This document shows, in pieces, positions 38,581 through 49,253 of a stretch of DNA of 64,000 nt. Below the pieces are notes generated by a model. The model searched no databases. It was not told the DNA's origin and saw only the letters and a program-made list of their open reading frames with translations. The stretch comes from an uncultured Sphingomonas sp. Lineage in GTDB: Bacteria > Pseudomonadota > Alphaproteobacteria > Sphingomonadales > Sphingomonadaceae. The stretch is from assembly GCF_913777625.1 (NCBI RefSeq), contig NZ_CAJYTI010000007.1, positions 1 to 64,000 of the forward strand, written 5' to 3'. Within the stretch, counting starts at the first letter, position 1, and every line of letters begins with the position of its first letter. The position numbers and the translations under genes are program-made.

Positions 38581-39642
38581 ATGGTGGTGCGGGTGCAGGA
38601 CGAGAGCCTGGTCGAAGAAGTGTTGATGCTGAAGGATGCCGAGGCCGGACTGGACGGCGTGATCGCGGTGCATTCCACCGTGCTCGGGCCGGGGGCGGGC
38701 GGGTGCCGCTTCTGGCACTATGCCGATGGCGAGGCCGCCTTTGCCGATGCGGTGCGGCTGGCCGAGGGGATGAGCTACAAGAACGCGCTGGCCGGCCTGC
38801 CGCTGGGCGGCGCCAAGGCGGTGCTGCGGCGGCCGGTGGGTGACTTCGATCGCGCGGCGTTGTTCCGCGCCTTTGGTCGGGCGGTGGCGCGGCTCGAGGG
38901 GCGCTATGTCACGGCAGAGGATGTCGGCACCGGCGTCGCGGACATGGAGGTGGTAGCCGGCGAGACGCGGCACGTTGCCGGACTGGTCCAGCGCCAGGGT
39001 CGGCCGGGCGGGGATCCGTCGCCGCATACCGCGCGCGGCGTGTTCGTGGCGATGGAGCATGCCGTGCGCCGCCGCCTGGGGCGCGAGCTGCGCGATTGCA
39101 CGGTGGCGATCCAGGGCGTGGGACATGTCGGGAACGCGCTGGCGCAGTTGCTTCATACCGCAGGCGCGCGGCTGATCGTTGCGGATGTCGATTCGGAGCG
39201 GGTCGCGCGGGTGGCGGTGGAGACGGGCGCCGAGGTGGCGTCGAGCGCGCAGGTGCTGGCGGCGCGGGCGGACGTCTTCGCGCCCTGCGCGCTGGGCGAG
39301 GTGTTCCACGCCGAATCGGTCGACGCGGTGCGTGCGCCGGTGATCTGTGGCGCGGCGAACAACCAATTGGCGACCCCGCAGGATGGCGAACGACTCGCGC
39401 GGCGCGGCATCCTCTACGCCCCCGATTATGTCGTGAACGCCGGTGGCATCATCAACGTGGCGGGCGAGTATCTCGGCTGGGCGCCGGAGGAGGTAGCGGC
39501 CCGTGTCGAGGCGACGGGGTCGCGGCTCGCAGCGGTGCTCGACCATGCCGAAGCGCAGGGACTGGCTCCGCATGCAGCGGCGGACGCGCTCGCCCGCGCG
39601 GCGATCGCCGCGGGGCGGGTGAAGACACCGATCGCCGCCTGA
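38581..39642 (+). CDS. Leucine-dehydrogenase-like amino-acid dehydrogenase
   Basis: 353 residues of the Glu/Leu/Phe/Val dehydrogenase family. The substrate-side Lys pair lies in EGMSYKNALAGLPLGGAKA (Lys67, Lys79) and the NAD loop at GVGHVG (about 179-184). Length and motif set match bacterial leucine/phenylalanine dehydrogenases, which deaminate amino acids reversibly with NAD+. The divergent Lrp gene suggests induction by an amino acid. Exact substrate preference (Leu, Val or Phe) is uncertain. Confidence 0.85.
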   Translation: MVVRVQDESLVEEVLMLKDAEAGLDGVIAVHSTVLGPGAGGCRFWHYADGEAAFADAVRLAEGMSYKNALAGLPLGGAKAVLRRPVGDFDRAALFRAFGRAVARLEGRYVTAEDVGTGVADMEVVAGETRHVAGLVQRQGRPGGDPSPHTARGVFVAMEHAVRRRLGRELRDCTVAIQGVGHVGNALAQLLHTAGARLIVADVDSERVARVAVETGAEVASSAQVLAARADVFAPCALGEVFHAESVDAVRAPVICGAANNQLATPQDGERLARRGILYAPDYVVNAGGIINVAGEYLGWAPEEVAARVEATGSRLAAVLDHAEAQGLAPHAAADALARAAIAAGRVKTPIAA

Positions 39643-40755
39643 TCAGCCCCCGCGCTTCTCGAACGCCGCGAGCCGGCGCGCCGCATCCGCCCGGACATTG
39701 GCCCAGAACAGGCTGTAGTCGAACACGTGATAGTTGTTCCCCGGCAGCACATATTGGCCGAAGTCCGGCGGGGCGGCGCCGATCGTCAGGATGCCGCGCC
39801 CGTCGCAGCGGGCGGGCACGCGGCCAGGCTCCAGATGCGCCGACTGCAGGTGCAGGTCCGGGATCAGCGATCCGAGATTGGCGCTGGCGGGCGCCGAGTC
39901 GCCGGGCTTGCCGGTGATCGGGTTGGTGCACAGCATCTTGGTGCCCGCGCGCGGCTGGCCGGTGAAGCCGGTGGTCGCATCGAAGGTATCGACGATCAGT
40001 GCCGGATCGGCCGGCTCGGCGAAGCTCTGCCAGGAGAGGATGCAGCCGGCCTGGTCCGACCCTGAACAGGCGGGGAGGCCCATCTTGGGCAGGTCTGCGG
40101 TCAGGGACACCGGCCAGCCAACGACATAGGCGGCGACCACGCGCTCGGCGACCGGCGTGCCCGCGACGCGTTCCGCCAGCAGCCGCGCGAGATGGAGCGC
40201 GCCCTGGCTGTGCCCGGCGAGGATGATCGGCCGGTCGCCGGCCTCGTGCAGGAACTCCTCGAACGCCGCAGCGACGTCGCGATAGGCGAAGTCGAGCGCC
40301 TGCTGTGCCTGCGCCTTGCTGGTGAGGAAGGCGCCGAAGGTCGCCTGGCGGTAGCGCGGTGCCCAGATCGCGGCGCTGGCGTTGAAGGCGCTCGCCTGGC
40401 CGCGCAGGAACAGCTCGGCCCGGGCGTTGGCGTCCGGGTTGTCGAGCGGCGCGTTCCACTGCTTCGTATCGAGGAACGAGGTCGGGTGGATGAAGAACAG
40501 CGCTGCGCGCGGGTTCGCCGCGGGGCTCTCGCCGGCGGGCGTCCATAGCGCGGGGTTGCCCGGCTTGTCCGGCCGCGCGATCCACATTTCCGCCCTGGCA
40601 TAGTCGCGCGGGGTGACCGGGGGCAGCGCGGCGACCTCGCCGGCGGGCACCATGAACTGGCGCATCAGCTGGATGCCGTAGAGCCGATAGGCGAACATGG
40701 AAGCAACGCCGAGCATGATCAGGATCGCAACCGCATAGAGAAATTTCCGGGCCAA
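39643..40755 (-). CDS. DUF3089 family alpha/beta hydrolase
   Basis: About 370 residues. An N-terminal membrane anchor (KFLYAVAILIMLGVASMFAYRLYG) is followed by an alpha/beta-hydrolase domain with the nucleophile elbow AGHSQGALH (around residue 185), a late His in NNYHVFDYSLFW, and the FFIHPTSF start typical of DUF3089. The substrate is unknown; lipid or peptidoglycan-related esters have been proposed for relatives. The best start is the TTG at 40755, preceded by GGAGAGG; there is no ATG in this position. It is convergent with the dehydrogenase gene. Confidence 0.78.
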   Translation of the reverse strand: MARKFLYAVAILIMLGVASMFAYRLYGIQLMRQFMVPAGEVAALPPVTPRDYARAEMWIARPDKPGNPALWTPAGESPAANPRAALFFIHPTSFLDTKQWNAPLDNPDANARAELFLRGQASAFNASAAIWAPRYRQATFGAFLTSKAQAQQALDFAYRDVAAAFEEFLHEAGDRPIILAGHSQGALHLARLLAERVAGTPVAERVVAAYVVGWPVSLTADLPKMGLPACSGSDQAGCILSWQSFAEPADPALIVDTFDATTGFTGQPRAGTKMLCTNPITGKPGDSAPASANLGSLIPDLHLQSAHLEPGRVPARCDGRGILTIGAAPPDFGQYVLPGNNYHVFDYSLFWANVRADAARRLAAFEKRGG

Positions 40756-40902
40756 TCGGCCTCTCCATTGTGCAATGCAGCATAAACAGGCGGGGACGCA
40801 ATCGCGTTCCGGCCAGTGTTGCGTGCGAAGGATGCAACCGCAAGTGCCGAAGCGCGATCGGGGCGCTTGAAGGGGCGCGGCTCGGCTGTTAGGCGCAATG
40901 CC

Positions 40903-41190
40903 ATGTCCGTAGACACCGCAACCGTGAAGAAAGTGGCGAACCTGGCGCGTATCGCGATCAGCGACGCCGACGCCGAGCGCCTCGCGCCCGAACTCAACAA
41001 CATCCTGGGCTGGATCGAGCAGCTCGGCGAGGTCGACACCAAGGATGTCGCGCCGATGACGGCGGTGATGCCCAACACGCTGCGCCTGCGGCCGGACGTG
41101 ATCACGGACGGCAACCAGCGCGATGCCGTGCTGGCGAACGCGCCGCAGGGCGATCATGGCTTCTTCACGGTTCCGAAGGTGGTGGAATGA
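40903..41190 (+). CDS. gatC: Asp-tRNA(Asn)/Glu-tRNA(Gln) amidotransferase subunit C
   Basis: 95 residues, all of GatC length: [39 protein letters not shown] and a C-terminal [20 protein letters not shown] motif. GatC is the small subunit that wraps GatA and GatB in the GatCAB enzyme. The ATG at 40903 is preferred to the frame opening at 40816. Its stop overlaps gatA by four bases. Confidence 0.93.
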   Translation: MSVDTATVKKVANLARIAISDADAERLAPELNNILGWIEQLGEVDTKDVAPMTAVMPNTLRLRPDVITDGNQRDAVLANAPQGDHGFFTVPKVVE

Positions 41191-42668
41191 GCACGCTGAC
41201 CGATCTGGGCGTCGCCGCCATCCGCAACGGCGTGCGCGACGGCGACTTCTCCGCGCGCGAAGTGGCCGAGGCGTTCAACACGGCTGTCGCCGGTGCCAAG
41301 GCGCTCAATGCCTTCATCGTCGAGACCCCCGAGCATGCGCTGGCCGCCGCCGACGCCGCCGACAAGGCGCGGGCCGCGGGCGAGACGCTCAAGCCGCTGG
41401 CCGGCGTGCCGATCGGCATGAAGGACCTGTTCGCCACCAAGGGCGTGCAGACCACCGCCGCCAGCCGCATCCTCGAAGGCTTCAAGCCGGAGTATGAATC
41501 CACCGTCTCGCACAAGCTGTGGGACGCGGGCGCCGGCATGCTCGGCAAGCTCAACCTCGACCAGTTCGCGATGGGCTCGTCGAACGAGACCAGCTATTTC
41601 GGCAACGTGATCTCGCCGTGGCGGCGGGGCGAGGGCGACACCACGCCGCTCGCGCCCGGCGGCTCCTCGGGTGGCAGCTCGGCGGCGATCGCGGCGCGGC
41701 TCTGCCCGGCGGCGACCGGCACCGACACCGGCGGCTCGATCCGCCAGCCGGCGGCGTTCACCGGCATTTCAGGTATCAAGCCCACCTATGGCCGCTGCTC
41801 GCGCTGGGGCGTGGTGGCATTCGCCTCCTCGCTCGACCAGCCGGGGCCGATGGCGCACGACGTGCGCGACTGCGCGATCCTGCTTGAGGCGATGGCGGGC
41901 TTCGATCCCAAGGATTCGACTTCGCTCGACATGGCCGTGCCGGCCTGGGAGGCGGGCCTCTCCGCCGATCTGCGCGGCAAGCGCGTCGGCATCCCGGCCG
42001 AGTACCGGATGGACGGCACGCCGGCCGAGATCGAGGCGCTGTGGCAGCAGGGCATCGACTGGCTGAAGGATGCGGGCGCCGAGATCGTCGAGGTCAGCCT
42101 GCCGCACACCAAATACGCGCTGCCGGCCTATTACATCATCGCCCCGGCCGAGGCCTCCTCGAACCTCGCCCGCTATGACGGCGTGCGCTATGGCCTGCGC
42201 GAGCTGGCCGAGGGCCAGAACCTGCAGGACATGTACGCCGCCACCCGCGCCGCCGGTTTCGGCGACGAGGTGAAGCGCCGCATCCTGATCGGCACCTATG
42301 TGCTCTCGGCAGGCTTCTACGACGCCTATTACACCCAGGCGCAGAAGGTCCGCACGCTGATCGCGCGCGACTTCGACAATGCCTGGAGCCAGTGCGACCT
42401 GCTGCTCACTCCCACGGCGCCGAGCGCGGCGTTCGGGCTGGGCGAGAAGGTCGATCCGCTGGCGATGTATCTCAACGACGTATTCACCGTGCCGGCGAGC
42501 CTCGCCGGCGTGCCCGCTATGAGCGTGCCGGGCGGGCTGGACGCGGCGGGCCTGCCGCTGGGCCTGCAGATCATCGGCAAGCCGTTCGACGAGCAGGGCG
42601 TGCTCAACGCCGGCCTCGCGATCGAGCAGCGCGCGGGGTTTGCAGCGCGTCCGAAGGCCTGGTGGTAA
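41187..42668 (+). CDS. gatA: Asp-tRNA(Asn)/Glu-tRNA(Gln) amidotransferase subunit A
   Basis: 493 residues of the amidase-signature family. The Ser-cisSer-Lys triad is visible: Lys79 in PIGMKDLF, then the Gly/Ser-rich loop [12 protein letters not shown] (cis-Ser near 160) and the nucleophile Ser184 in [10 protein letters not shown]. It releases ammonia from glutamine for GatB to amidate misacylated tRNA. It is coupled to gatC (ATGA) and followed by a hairpin repeat. gatB lies beyond one glycosyltransferase gene of opposite strand. Confidence 0.96.
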   Translation: MSTLTDLGVAAIRNGVRDGDFSAREVAEAFNTAVAGAKALNAFIVETPEHALAAADAADKARAAGETLKPLAGVPIGMKDLFATKGVQTTAASRILEGFKPEYESTVSHKLWDAGAGMLGKLNLDQFAMGSSNETSYFGNVISPWRRGEGDTTPLAPGGSSGGSSAAIAARLCPAATGTDTGGSIRQPAAFTGISGIKPTYGRCSRWGVVAFASSLDQPGPMAHDVRDCAILLEAMAGFDPKDSTSLDMAVPAWEAGLSADLRGKRVGIPAEYRMDGTPAEIEALWQQGIDWLKDAGAEIVEVSLPHTKYALPAYYIIAPAEASSNLARYDGVRYGLRELAEGQNLQDMYAATRAAGFGDEVKRRILIGTYVLSAGFYDAYYTQAQKVRTLIARDFDNAWSQCDLLLTPTAPSAAFGLGEKVDPLAMYLNDVFTVPASLAGVPAMSVPGGLDAAGLPLGLQIIGKPFDEQGVLNAGLAIEQRAGFAARPKAWW

Positions 42669-42674
42669 TCTAAA

Positions 42675-42815
42675 GATCCTCCCCGGAACGGGGAGGGGGA
42701 CCGCGCTGCGCCGCAGCGTGGTGGAGGGGGATCGCAGCGAGGGACTCGCTTGTGGAGGGCCCCCTCCACCATTCGCTGGCGCGAATGGTCCCACCTCCCC
42801 GTGCCGGGGAGGATC
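42675..42815. repeat. Long hairpin repeat, copy B
   Basis: About 140 bases very similar to copy A at 25762: the same outer arms (GATCCTCCCCGGAACGGGGA at the left, its near-complement CCCCGTGCCGGGGAGGATC at the right), the same inner GGTGGAGGGGG / CCCCCTCCACC stem, with different short sequences between. It fills the gap between gatA and the convergent glycosyltransferase gene. Confidence 0.8.
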
Positions 42816-42818
42816 TTT

Positions 42819-43775
42819 CTACCCCTGCACGATCGGCACGGCGAGGTAGGCCAGCCGTCGCACTTCGCGCCGGCCGCGCACCACCGTGTCGAGGATCAGC
42901 CCGGTAAAGAAGCTCAGCGTCGCGACGATCGACAGGCCGGTGACCAGTACCGCCGTCGGCAGGCGCGGCACCTGGCCGGTGTGCCAGTAGGTGATCGCCA
43001 GGGGGATGGCGAGCAGCACCGCCAGCAGCGCCAGCACGCCTGCGATGCCGCCGAAGAACAGGATCGGCCGTTCGATCCGGAACAGCGTGACGATCGTGTT
43101 CAGGATCCGCCAGCCGTCGCGATAGGTGGAGAGCTTGGAGGTCGAGCCCTCGGGCCGCGCTGCATAGGCGGTGACGATCTCCGCCACCGGCATGCGCAGT
43201 TCCAGCGCGTGGATGCTGATCTCGGTCTCGATCTCGAACCCGGCGGAGAGCACGGGAAAGCTCTTCACGAAGCGCCGCGAGAACACGCGGTAGCCCGACA
43301 GGATGTCGCTGAAGCTGCGGCCGAACAGCTGCGCCAGCATGCCGGTGAGCATCCGGTTGCCGAACCGGTGCCCGCGCCGATAGGCCAGCTCCACCTCGGA
43401 CTTGCGCGCGCCGACCACCATGTCGAGCTGTTCGTCGAGCAGCCGCTCGATCAGCGCAGGCGCCGCATCGGCGTCATAGGTAAGGTCGCCGTCCGAGAGG
43501 ACGTACACGTCCGCCTCGATATCGGCGAACATGCGGCGGACGACATTGCCCTTGCCCTGCATCCGCTCGCTGCGCACCACGGCGCCGGCGGCTTGCGCCA
43601 CCTCGATCGTCCGGTCGCGGCTGTTGTTGTCGTACACATAGACCGTCGCGCCGGGCAGGCTGGTGCGGAATGCCTCGACGGTGCGGGCGATCGCCACCTC
43701 TTCGTTGTAGCAGGGCAGCAGCACCGCCACCCGCAGACCCGCAACCCGTTCCTGAAATCCAGCCTTCACCGTCAT
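42819..43775 (-). CDS. Family 2 glycosyltransferase, membrane-linked
   Basis: 318 residues. A GT-A domain has the nucleotide-sugar site VAVLLPCYNEEVAIARTVEAF and YVYDNNSRDRT, and the metal-binding DGD in VLSDGDLTYDAD. Two hydrophobic segments follow near the C-terminus (about 237-262 and 275-300), as in DPM1/GtrB-like enzymes that load sugars onto polyprenyl phosphate. GGGGACC precedes the ATG at 43775. It separates gatCA from gatB, on the opposite strand. Sugar and acceptor are unknown. Confidence 0.85.
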   Translation of the reverse strand: MTVKAGFQERVAGLRVAVLLPCYNEEVAIARTVEAFRTSLPGATVYVYDNNSRDRTIEVAQAAGAVVRSERMQGKGNVVRRMFADIEADVYVLSDGDLTYDADAAPALIERLLDEQLDMVVGARKSEVELAYRRGHRFGNRMLTGMLAQLFGRSFSDILSGYRVFSRRFVKSFPVLSAGFEIETEISIHALELRMPVAEIVTAYAARPEGSTSKLSTYRDGWRILNTIVTLFRIERPILFFGGIAGVLALLAVLLAIPLAITYWHTGQVPRLPTAVLVTGLSIVATLSFFTGLILDTVVRGRREVRRLAYLAVPIVQG

Positions 43776-43905
43776 GGTCCCCGACGCTTCCCGATCGGCG
43801 GCGCCTAGTCGACTCGGGCACGCCGCGCAATTGGGCGCTGGACCTGAGGACGACGACGCGCGATAGGCAGAGCCACGCATATTCCCATTACCTTGTGAAG
43901 AGCAC

Positions 43906-45417
<1,512 letters not shown>

Positions 45418-45430
45418 GGGAGGCGAGGGG

Positions 45431-46048
45431 ATGCTGCGTCGACTGGTCGTCCTGGCCCTGTGCCTGGTTCCGCTGGCCGCTTCGGCGCAGACCGCGCCCG
45501 CGCCGGCATCCCCACCTGCCAACCCGAAGGTCGCGCTGGAAACCAGTGCCGGCCGGATGGTGGTGGAGGTGTATCTCGACAAGGCGCCCGTCTCCGCGCG
45601 CAACTTCCTGCGCTATGTCGATACCAAGCGGCTGGACGGGGTGGTGTTCTACCGCACGGTCAAGCCGGCCGACCATTTCGGCTTCGTCCAGTTCGGTATC
45701 CAGAACGCAGCCGCGAAGATGTTCCCGCCGATCAAGCATGAGCCGACCAGCGAAACCGGCGTCAAGCATCTGGACGGCACGCTTTCGCTGCCGCGCCTCG
45801 CCCCCGGCAGTGCGCGCGGCGAGTTCACCATCATGGTCGGGGACCAGCCGTCGTTCGATGCGGACCCGAGCAAGCCCGGCGACAATCTCGGCTATGCCGC
45901 GTTCGGCCGGGTGATCGAGGGCAAGGAGGTGCTGCTCAAGATCTTCGACGCACCGACCTCGCCGACAAAGACGATCATGGGCAGTTTCAAGGGCGAGGTG
46001 CCCGAAGCACCGGTGAAGATCTCCTCGGCGCGGCGCATCGCCGGTTGA
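45431..46048 (+). CDS. Periplasmic cyclophilin-type peptidyl-prolyl isomerase
   Basis: 205 residues with a signal peptide (MLRRLVVLALCLVPLAASAQ) and a compact cyclophilin domain: VALETSAGRMVVEVYLDKAPVSARNFLRYVD, GVVFYRTVKPADHFGFVQFG, and GEFTIMVGDQPSFD..NLGYAAFGRVIEG. The usual QGGD stretch is absent (GFVQFG stands there), so catalytic strength may be reduced. It would act as a folding helper in the periplasm. Coding appears intact and it probably shares the gatB transcript. Confidence 0.88.
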   Translation: MLRRLVVLALCLVPLAASAQTAPAPASPPANPKVALETSAGRMVVEVYLDKAPVSARNFLRYVDTKRLDGVVFYRTVKPADHFGFVQFGIQNAAAKMFPPIKHEPTSETGVKHLDGTLSLPRLAPGSARGEFTIMVGDQPSFDADPSKPGDNLGYAAFGRVIEGKEVLLKIFDAPTSPTKTIMGSFKGEVPEAPVKISSARRIAG

Positions 46049-46054
46049 GGGGCG

Positions 46055-46774
46055 TCAAAGCGCCTGCGGGTCGAGATAGAGATAGCCGGGATCGAATTCG
46101 GCGAGTCGCTTGAGGCCCGACAGGTCCTGGAACGAGACGCGGCCGGCGCGGAACTCGACCAACCCGCGCTCGCGCAGTTCACGCAGCACGCGGTTCACAT
46201 GCACGGGCGTGAGGCCCAGGCATTCGGCCAGCTCGGCCTGGCTCATGGCCAGCGCATACCCGTCCGCTTCGGCGAGACCGACGACGCCGAGCCGCACATG
46301 CAGTTCACAAAACAGGTGGGCGGCACGCTGGATGGCCGAACGGCGGCCCAGCGACACTTCCCATTCCCGGTGGATTGCGGCGTCGACGTTCGTCGAATAC
46401 CACATCACCCGCGTCAGGTGCGGCATCGTCTCGGTGATCTTACGGAGCCGCGTATGCGACGAACGGGCGATGGTGCACGGAGTCAGCGCCAGCAGCGCAT
46501 GGTCCAGGCGCTTTAGGGTGAAGCCGTGGAGATCGGCGAAATCACCCGCGACATGCACATGGGTGATCTGGCGCTGGCCGTTCTTGAGGTCCTTGTACCG
46601 GCCGACCAGTCCGTCGAGCAGCAGCGTGGAGTAATTGAGTTCCTCGCCGGCGCGCACGATGGTGCGGCCGGCGGGGTGGACGACGGTATCGACGATCGTC
46701 TCGCGGATCGCCGCTTCCTCCTCCGCGCTGATCGTGTCGCGAAGGCGCAGTTTGAGTAGATGGCGTTCGATCAT
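46055..46774 (-). CDS. CRP/FNR family regulator without iron-sulfur ligands
   Basis: 239 residues: a cyclic-nucleotide-like effector domain (about 30-140), the dimer helix, and a C-terminal winged HTH with MSQAELAECLGLTPVHVNRVLRELRERGLVEF. No N-terminal cysteine cluster is present, so it is not an FNR oxygen sensor; the signal may be another small molecule. The recognition helix (HVNR) differs from that of the FNR protein at 11022, so it should read a different site. Two tiny proteins lie just upstream on the same strand. Confidence 0.88.
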   Translation of the reverse strand: MIERHLLKLRLRDTISAEEEAAIRETIVDTVVHPAGRTIVRAGEELNYSTLLLDGLVGRYKDLKNGQRQITHVHVAGDFADLHGFTLKRLDHALLALTPCTIARSSHTRLRKITETMPHLTRVMWYSTNVDAAIHREWEVSLGRRSAIQRAAHLFCELHVRLGVVGLAEADGYALAMSQAELAECLGLTPVHVNRVLRELRERGLVEFRAGRVSFQDLSGLKRLAEFDPGYLYLDPQAL

Positions 46775-46802
46775 CGTGGCGGCTCGGCTCCGGTCGCGGG
46801 GC

Positions 46803-46991
46803 TTATTGCTGGTTGAGATCCTGGTTCTTCACGACGCCGTCGGCGCCGTTCTCGCCGCCGGCACCCAGCGGCACGGCCCGCTTCAGCGGCAGGCCGTCCT
46901 TGGCGGCGGCATCGGCGGCGTCGGAGCGTGCCTCAACGGCCTGCTGGATGTCGGAGCGGGGATCTTCGCGGTCGTTGGTGGGATCAGGCAT
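46803..46991 (-). CDS. Small acidic hypothetical protein
   Basis: 62 residues, starting MPDPTNDREDPRSDIQQAVEAR, hydrophilic, rich in Asp, Ala and Gly, without cysteine or hydrophobic helix, so probably disordered in solution. AAGGAA before the ATG at 46991 supports translation. Unknown function. It lies upstream of the CRP-like regulator and downstream of a proline-rich mini-gene, all on the minus strand. Confidence 0.6.
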   Translation of the reverse strand: MPDPTNDREDPRSDIQQAVEARSDAADAAAKDGLPLKRAVPLGAGGENGADGVVKNQDLNQQ

Positions 46992-47009
46992 ATGCATTTC
47001 CTTCAGGGT

Positions 47010-47192
47010 TCAGGCGACGGGCTGGCCCGGAGTGATGCCGGGGTCGATGCTGGGCGTGGTCTCGGGTGCAGGCACGTCGATATCGGGGCCGGGCGGAGCG
47101 ATCTCGGGCGGCGGCCCGCCCGGCTGACCCGGATTCGGCGCGGGTGCTTCCGCAGGCGGCGTGGTAGGCTGGATGGGGGGCTCTACCGGCAT
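47010..47192 (-). CDS. Small proline-rich hypothetical protein
   Basis: 60 residues, almost one third proline (PPIQPTTPPAEAPAPNPGQPGG and PETTPSIDPGITPGQPVA), with no secretion signal. AGGAGAA twelve bases before the ATG at 47192 marks a real ribosome-binding site. Such low-complexity mini-proteins are common in sphingomonads, sometimes stress-induced; no function can be assigned. It lies 18 bases before the small acidic protein gene, so the two are probably co-transcribed. Confidence 0.6.
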   Translation of the reverse strand: MPVEPPIQPTTPPAEAPAPNPGQPGGPPPEIAPPGPDIDVPAPETTPSIDPGITPGQPVA

Positions 47193-47304
47193 GAAACTTC
47201 TCCTGTTCGTTTCAGCTCCAACGCCTCGCGACACCCAAACGTTGCTTCGTGCTTGCCCCCAACCCCATGACTGCTATAGAGCCCGCCGACCGGCGGTGTC
47301 CCCT

Positions 47305-47389
47305 GCGGGCGTGGCGGAACTGGTAGACGCGCTGGATTTAGGTTCCAGTATCGAAAGATGTGGGGGTTCGACTCCCTTCGCCCGCACCA
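47305..47389 (+). tRNA. tRNA-Leu (anticodon TAG)
   Basis: An 85-base class II tRNA: acceptor GCGGGCG with CGCCCGC, anticodon stem CTGGA/TCCAG around TTTAGGT with anticodon TAG at 47339-47341, a long variable arm (CGAAAGA-type), T arm GGGGG/CTCCC-like around TTCGACT, and encoded CCA. It reads CUN codons. It precedes the trigger factor gene. Confidence 0.95.
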
Positions 47390-47447
47390 GTCCTCGCGGC
47401 TGATGTGTGGTACACCGCAATTCCGAATTCTTTTAGAAAGCGTGAGA

Positions 47448-49055
47448 ATGCAGACTGTCGAGACGTTGAACGAGGGCCTGAAGCGCGCCTTCACGCTGAA
47501 GATCACCGCCCAGGAAATCGACTCGAAGGTCGATGCCGAGGTCAAGCGGGTCGCGCCGCAGATTCGCATGCCGGGCTTCCGCCCGGGCAAGGTGCCGACC
47601 AATCTGGTCCGCAAGATGCACGGCGAAGCGCTCGCGCAGGACGCGCTCAACAGCTCGATCCAGGACGGCATCCAGCAGCTGATCGCCGATCACAAGCTGC
47701 GCCCGGCAATGCAGCCCTCGGTCAGCCTCGAGGGCGACTATGCCCCGGGCGGCGACGCGGAAGTGAAGGTCGAGCTGGAAGTGCTCCCGGACGTTCCGAC
47801 GCCCTCGATCGACGGCCTGAAGCTCGAGCGCCTGACCGTGCCGGTCAAGGACGAGGAAGTGCAGGAGCAGCTCCAGCAGCTCGCCAACCAGCAGAAGCGC
47901 TTCGACGATGCGGCCGAGGGCCATGCGGCGACCAAGGGCGACCAGGTCGTCATGGACTTCGTCGGCAAGGTCGACGGCGTCGCCTTTGACGGCGGCACCG
48001 GCGAGGGCATGGCCGTCGAGCTCGGCTCGGGCCGCCTGATCCCGGGCTTCGAGGAGCAGCTCGAAGGCGTGAAGGTCGGCGACGAGAAGCAGCTCAACGT
48101 CACTTTCCCGGAAGATTACGGCGCCAAGGATCTGGCCGGCAAGGCCGCGACCTTCGACGTCAAGATCACCGCCGTGCAGACCGCCGGCGAGACCAAGATC
48201 GACGACGACATGGCGAAGGCGTTCGGCCTCCAGGACCTGGAGCAGCTGACCGGCCTGCTGAAGGGCCAGATCGAGCAGCAGCTCAACGGCCTGACCCGCA
48301 CCCACATGAAGCGCAAGCTGCTCGACCAGCTCGCCGCCGGCCATGACTTCCCGGTCCCGCCGTCGATGGTGGAAGCCGAGTTCGACCAGATCTGGCACCA
48401 GCTCGTCCACGAGACCGAGCATGAGGAAGATCCGGCCGCGGCCCTGGCCGAGCTGGAAGGCGAGCGCGACGAATATCGTGCAATCGCCGAGCGCCGCGTG
48501 CGCCTGGGCCTGCTGCTCAGCGAGATCGGCACCGCCAACGGCGTCGAAGTGACCGCGCAGGAAATGAACCGCCTGATCGCGCAGGCCGCTCAGCAGTACG
48601 GCCCGCAGGATCGCCAGCGCTTCATCCAGTATGTCCAGCAGGAGCCGATGGCAGCTGCCCAGCTGCGCGCCCCGCTGTTCGAGGACAAGGTCGTCGACTT
48701 CCTGTTCGACAAGGCCGAGATCACCGATCGCGAAGTGACCAAGGAAGAGCTGGAAGCCGCGATCGAGAGCGAAGACGGTTTCGCCTCGGGCACCCACGTC
48801 CACGATCACGACAACCACAAGCCGAAGAAGGGCAAGAAGGCCGAGGCTTCGGACGAGGCCGGTGAGGACGCCAAGCCTGCCAAGAAGCCGGCTGCCAAGA
48901 AGGCCAAGGCCGAAGACGCCGAGCCGGCCGCCGAGGGCGATGCCGAACCGGTGAAGAAGCCGGCCAAGAAGGCTGCGAAGGCCGAAGGCGAGGGCGAGGA
49001 AGCCGCGCCGAAGCCGAAAAAGGCAGCGGCCAAGAAGAAGGCCGACGCCGAGTGA
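47448..49055 (+). CDS. tig: Trigger factor with long charged C-terminal tail
   Basis: 535 residues, about 100 more than usual. The ribosome-binding N-domain (with the GFRPGKVP loop at about 45-52), FKBP-type PPIase domain (about 165-245, GDQVVMDFVGKVDG) and C-terminal chaperone domain all look complete. From about residue 445, a tail rich in Lys, Ala, Glu and Pro follows (HDHDNHKPKKGKK..., KKPAAKKAKAE..., KKAAAKKK). It guides nascent chains at the ribosome exit. ATG at 47448; the 5' frame extension overlaps tRNA-Leu and is excluded. Confidence 0.95.
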   Translation: MQTVETLNEGLKRAFTLKITAQEIDSKVDAEVKRVAPQIRMPGFRPGKVPTNLVRKMHGEALAQDALNSSIQDGIQQLIADHKLRPAMQPSVSLEGDYAPGGDAEVKVELEVLPDVPTPSIDGLKLERLTVPVKDEEVQEQLQQLANQQKRFDDAAEGHAATKGDQVVMDFVGKVDGVAFDGGTGEGMAVELGSGRLIPGFEEQLEGVKVGDEKQLNVTFPEDYGAKDLAGKAATFDVKITAVQTAGETKIDDDMAKAFGLQDLEQLTGLLKGQIEQQLNGLTRTHMKRKLLDQLAAGHDFPVPPSMVEAEFDQIWHQLVHETEHEEDPAAALAELEGERDEYRAIAERRVRLGLLLSEIGTANGVEVTAQEMNRLIAQAAQQYGPQDRQRFIQYVQQEPMAAAQLRAPLFEDKVVDFLFDKAEITDREVTKEELEAAIESEDGFASGTHVHDHDNHKPKKGKKAEASDEAGEDAKPAKKPAAKKAKAEDAEPAAEGDAEPVKKPAKKAAKAEGEGEEAAPKPKKAAAKKKADAE

Positions 49056-49063
49056 TCTGAAAG

Positions 49064-49092
49064 GGGCCGGAACGAACGTTCCGGCCCTTTTT
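49064..49092 (+). terminator. Intrinsic terminator after tig
   Basis: A ten-base perfect stem (49064-49073 with 49078-49087), GAAC loop, then T5, nine bases after the tig stop. Confidence 0.9.
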
Positions 49093-49107
49093 CTTTGAGG
49101 GTCTTCC

Positions 49108-49245
49108 ATCCTCCCCTGGAAGGGCAGGTGGCGCGCGAAGCGCGACGGAGGGGTGTAGACGCCAGTGTGTCGTACACCTGCCCAGCCGGGACACCCCTCC
49201 ACCACCGCCCGTGGCGGCGGTCCCCCTCCTCCTCCGGGGGAGAAT
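49108..49245. repeat. Long hairpin repeat, diverged copy C
   Basis: About 138 bases with the same plan as copies A and B: ATCCTCCCCTGGAAGGG at the left, inner GGAGGGGTG / CACCCCTCCACC arms, and CCCCCTCCTCCTCCGGGGGAGAAT at the right. Arms are less perfect than in A and B. It lies between tig and the convergent GH30 gene. Confidence 0.65.
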
Positions 49246-49253
49246 ATTCAGAC

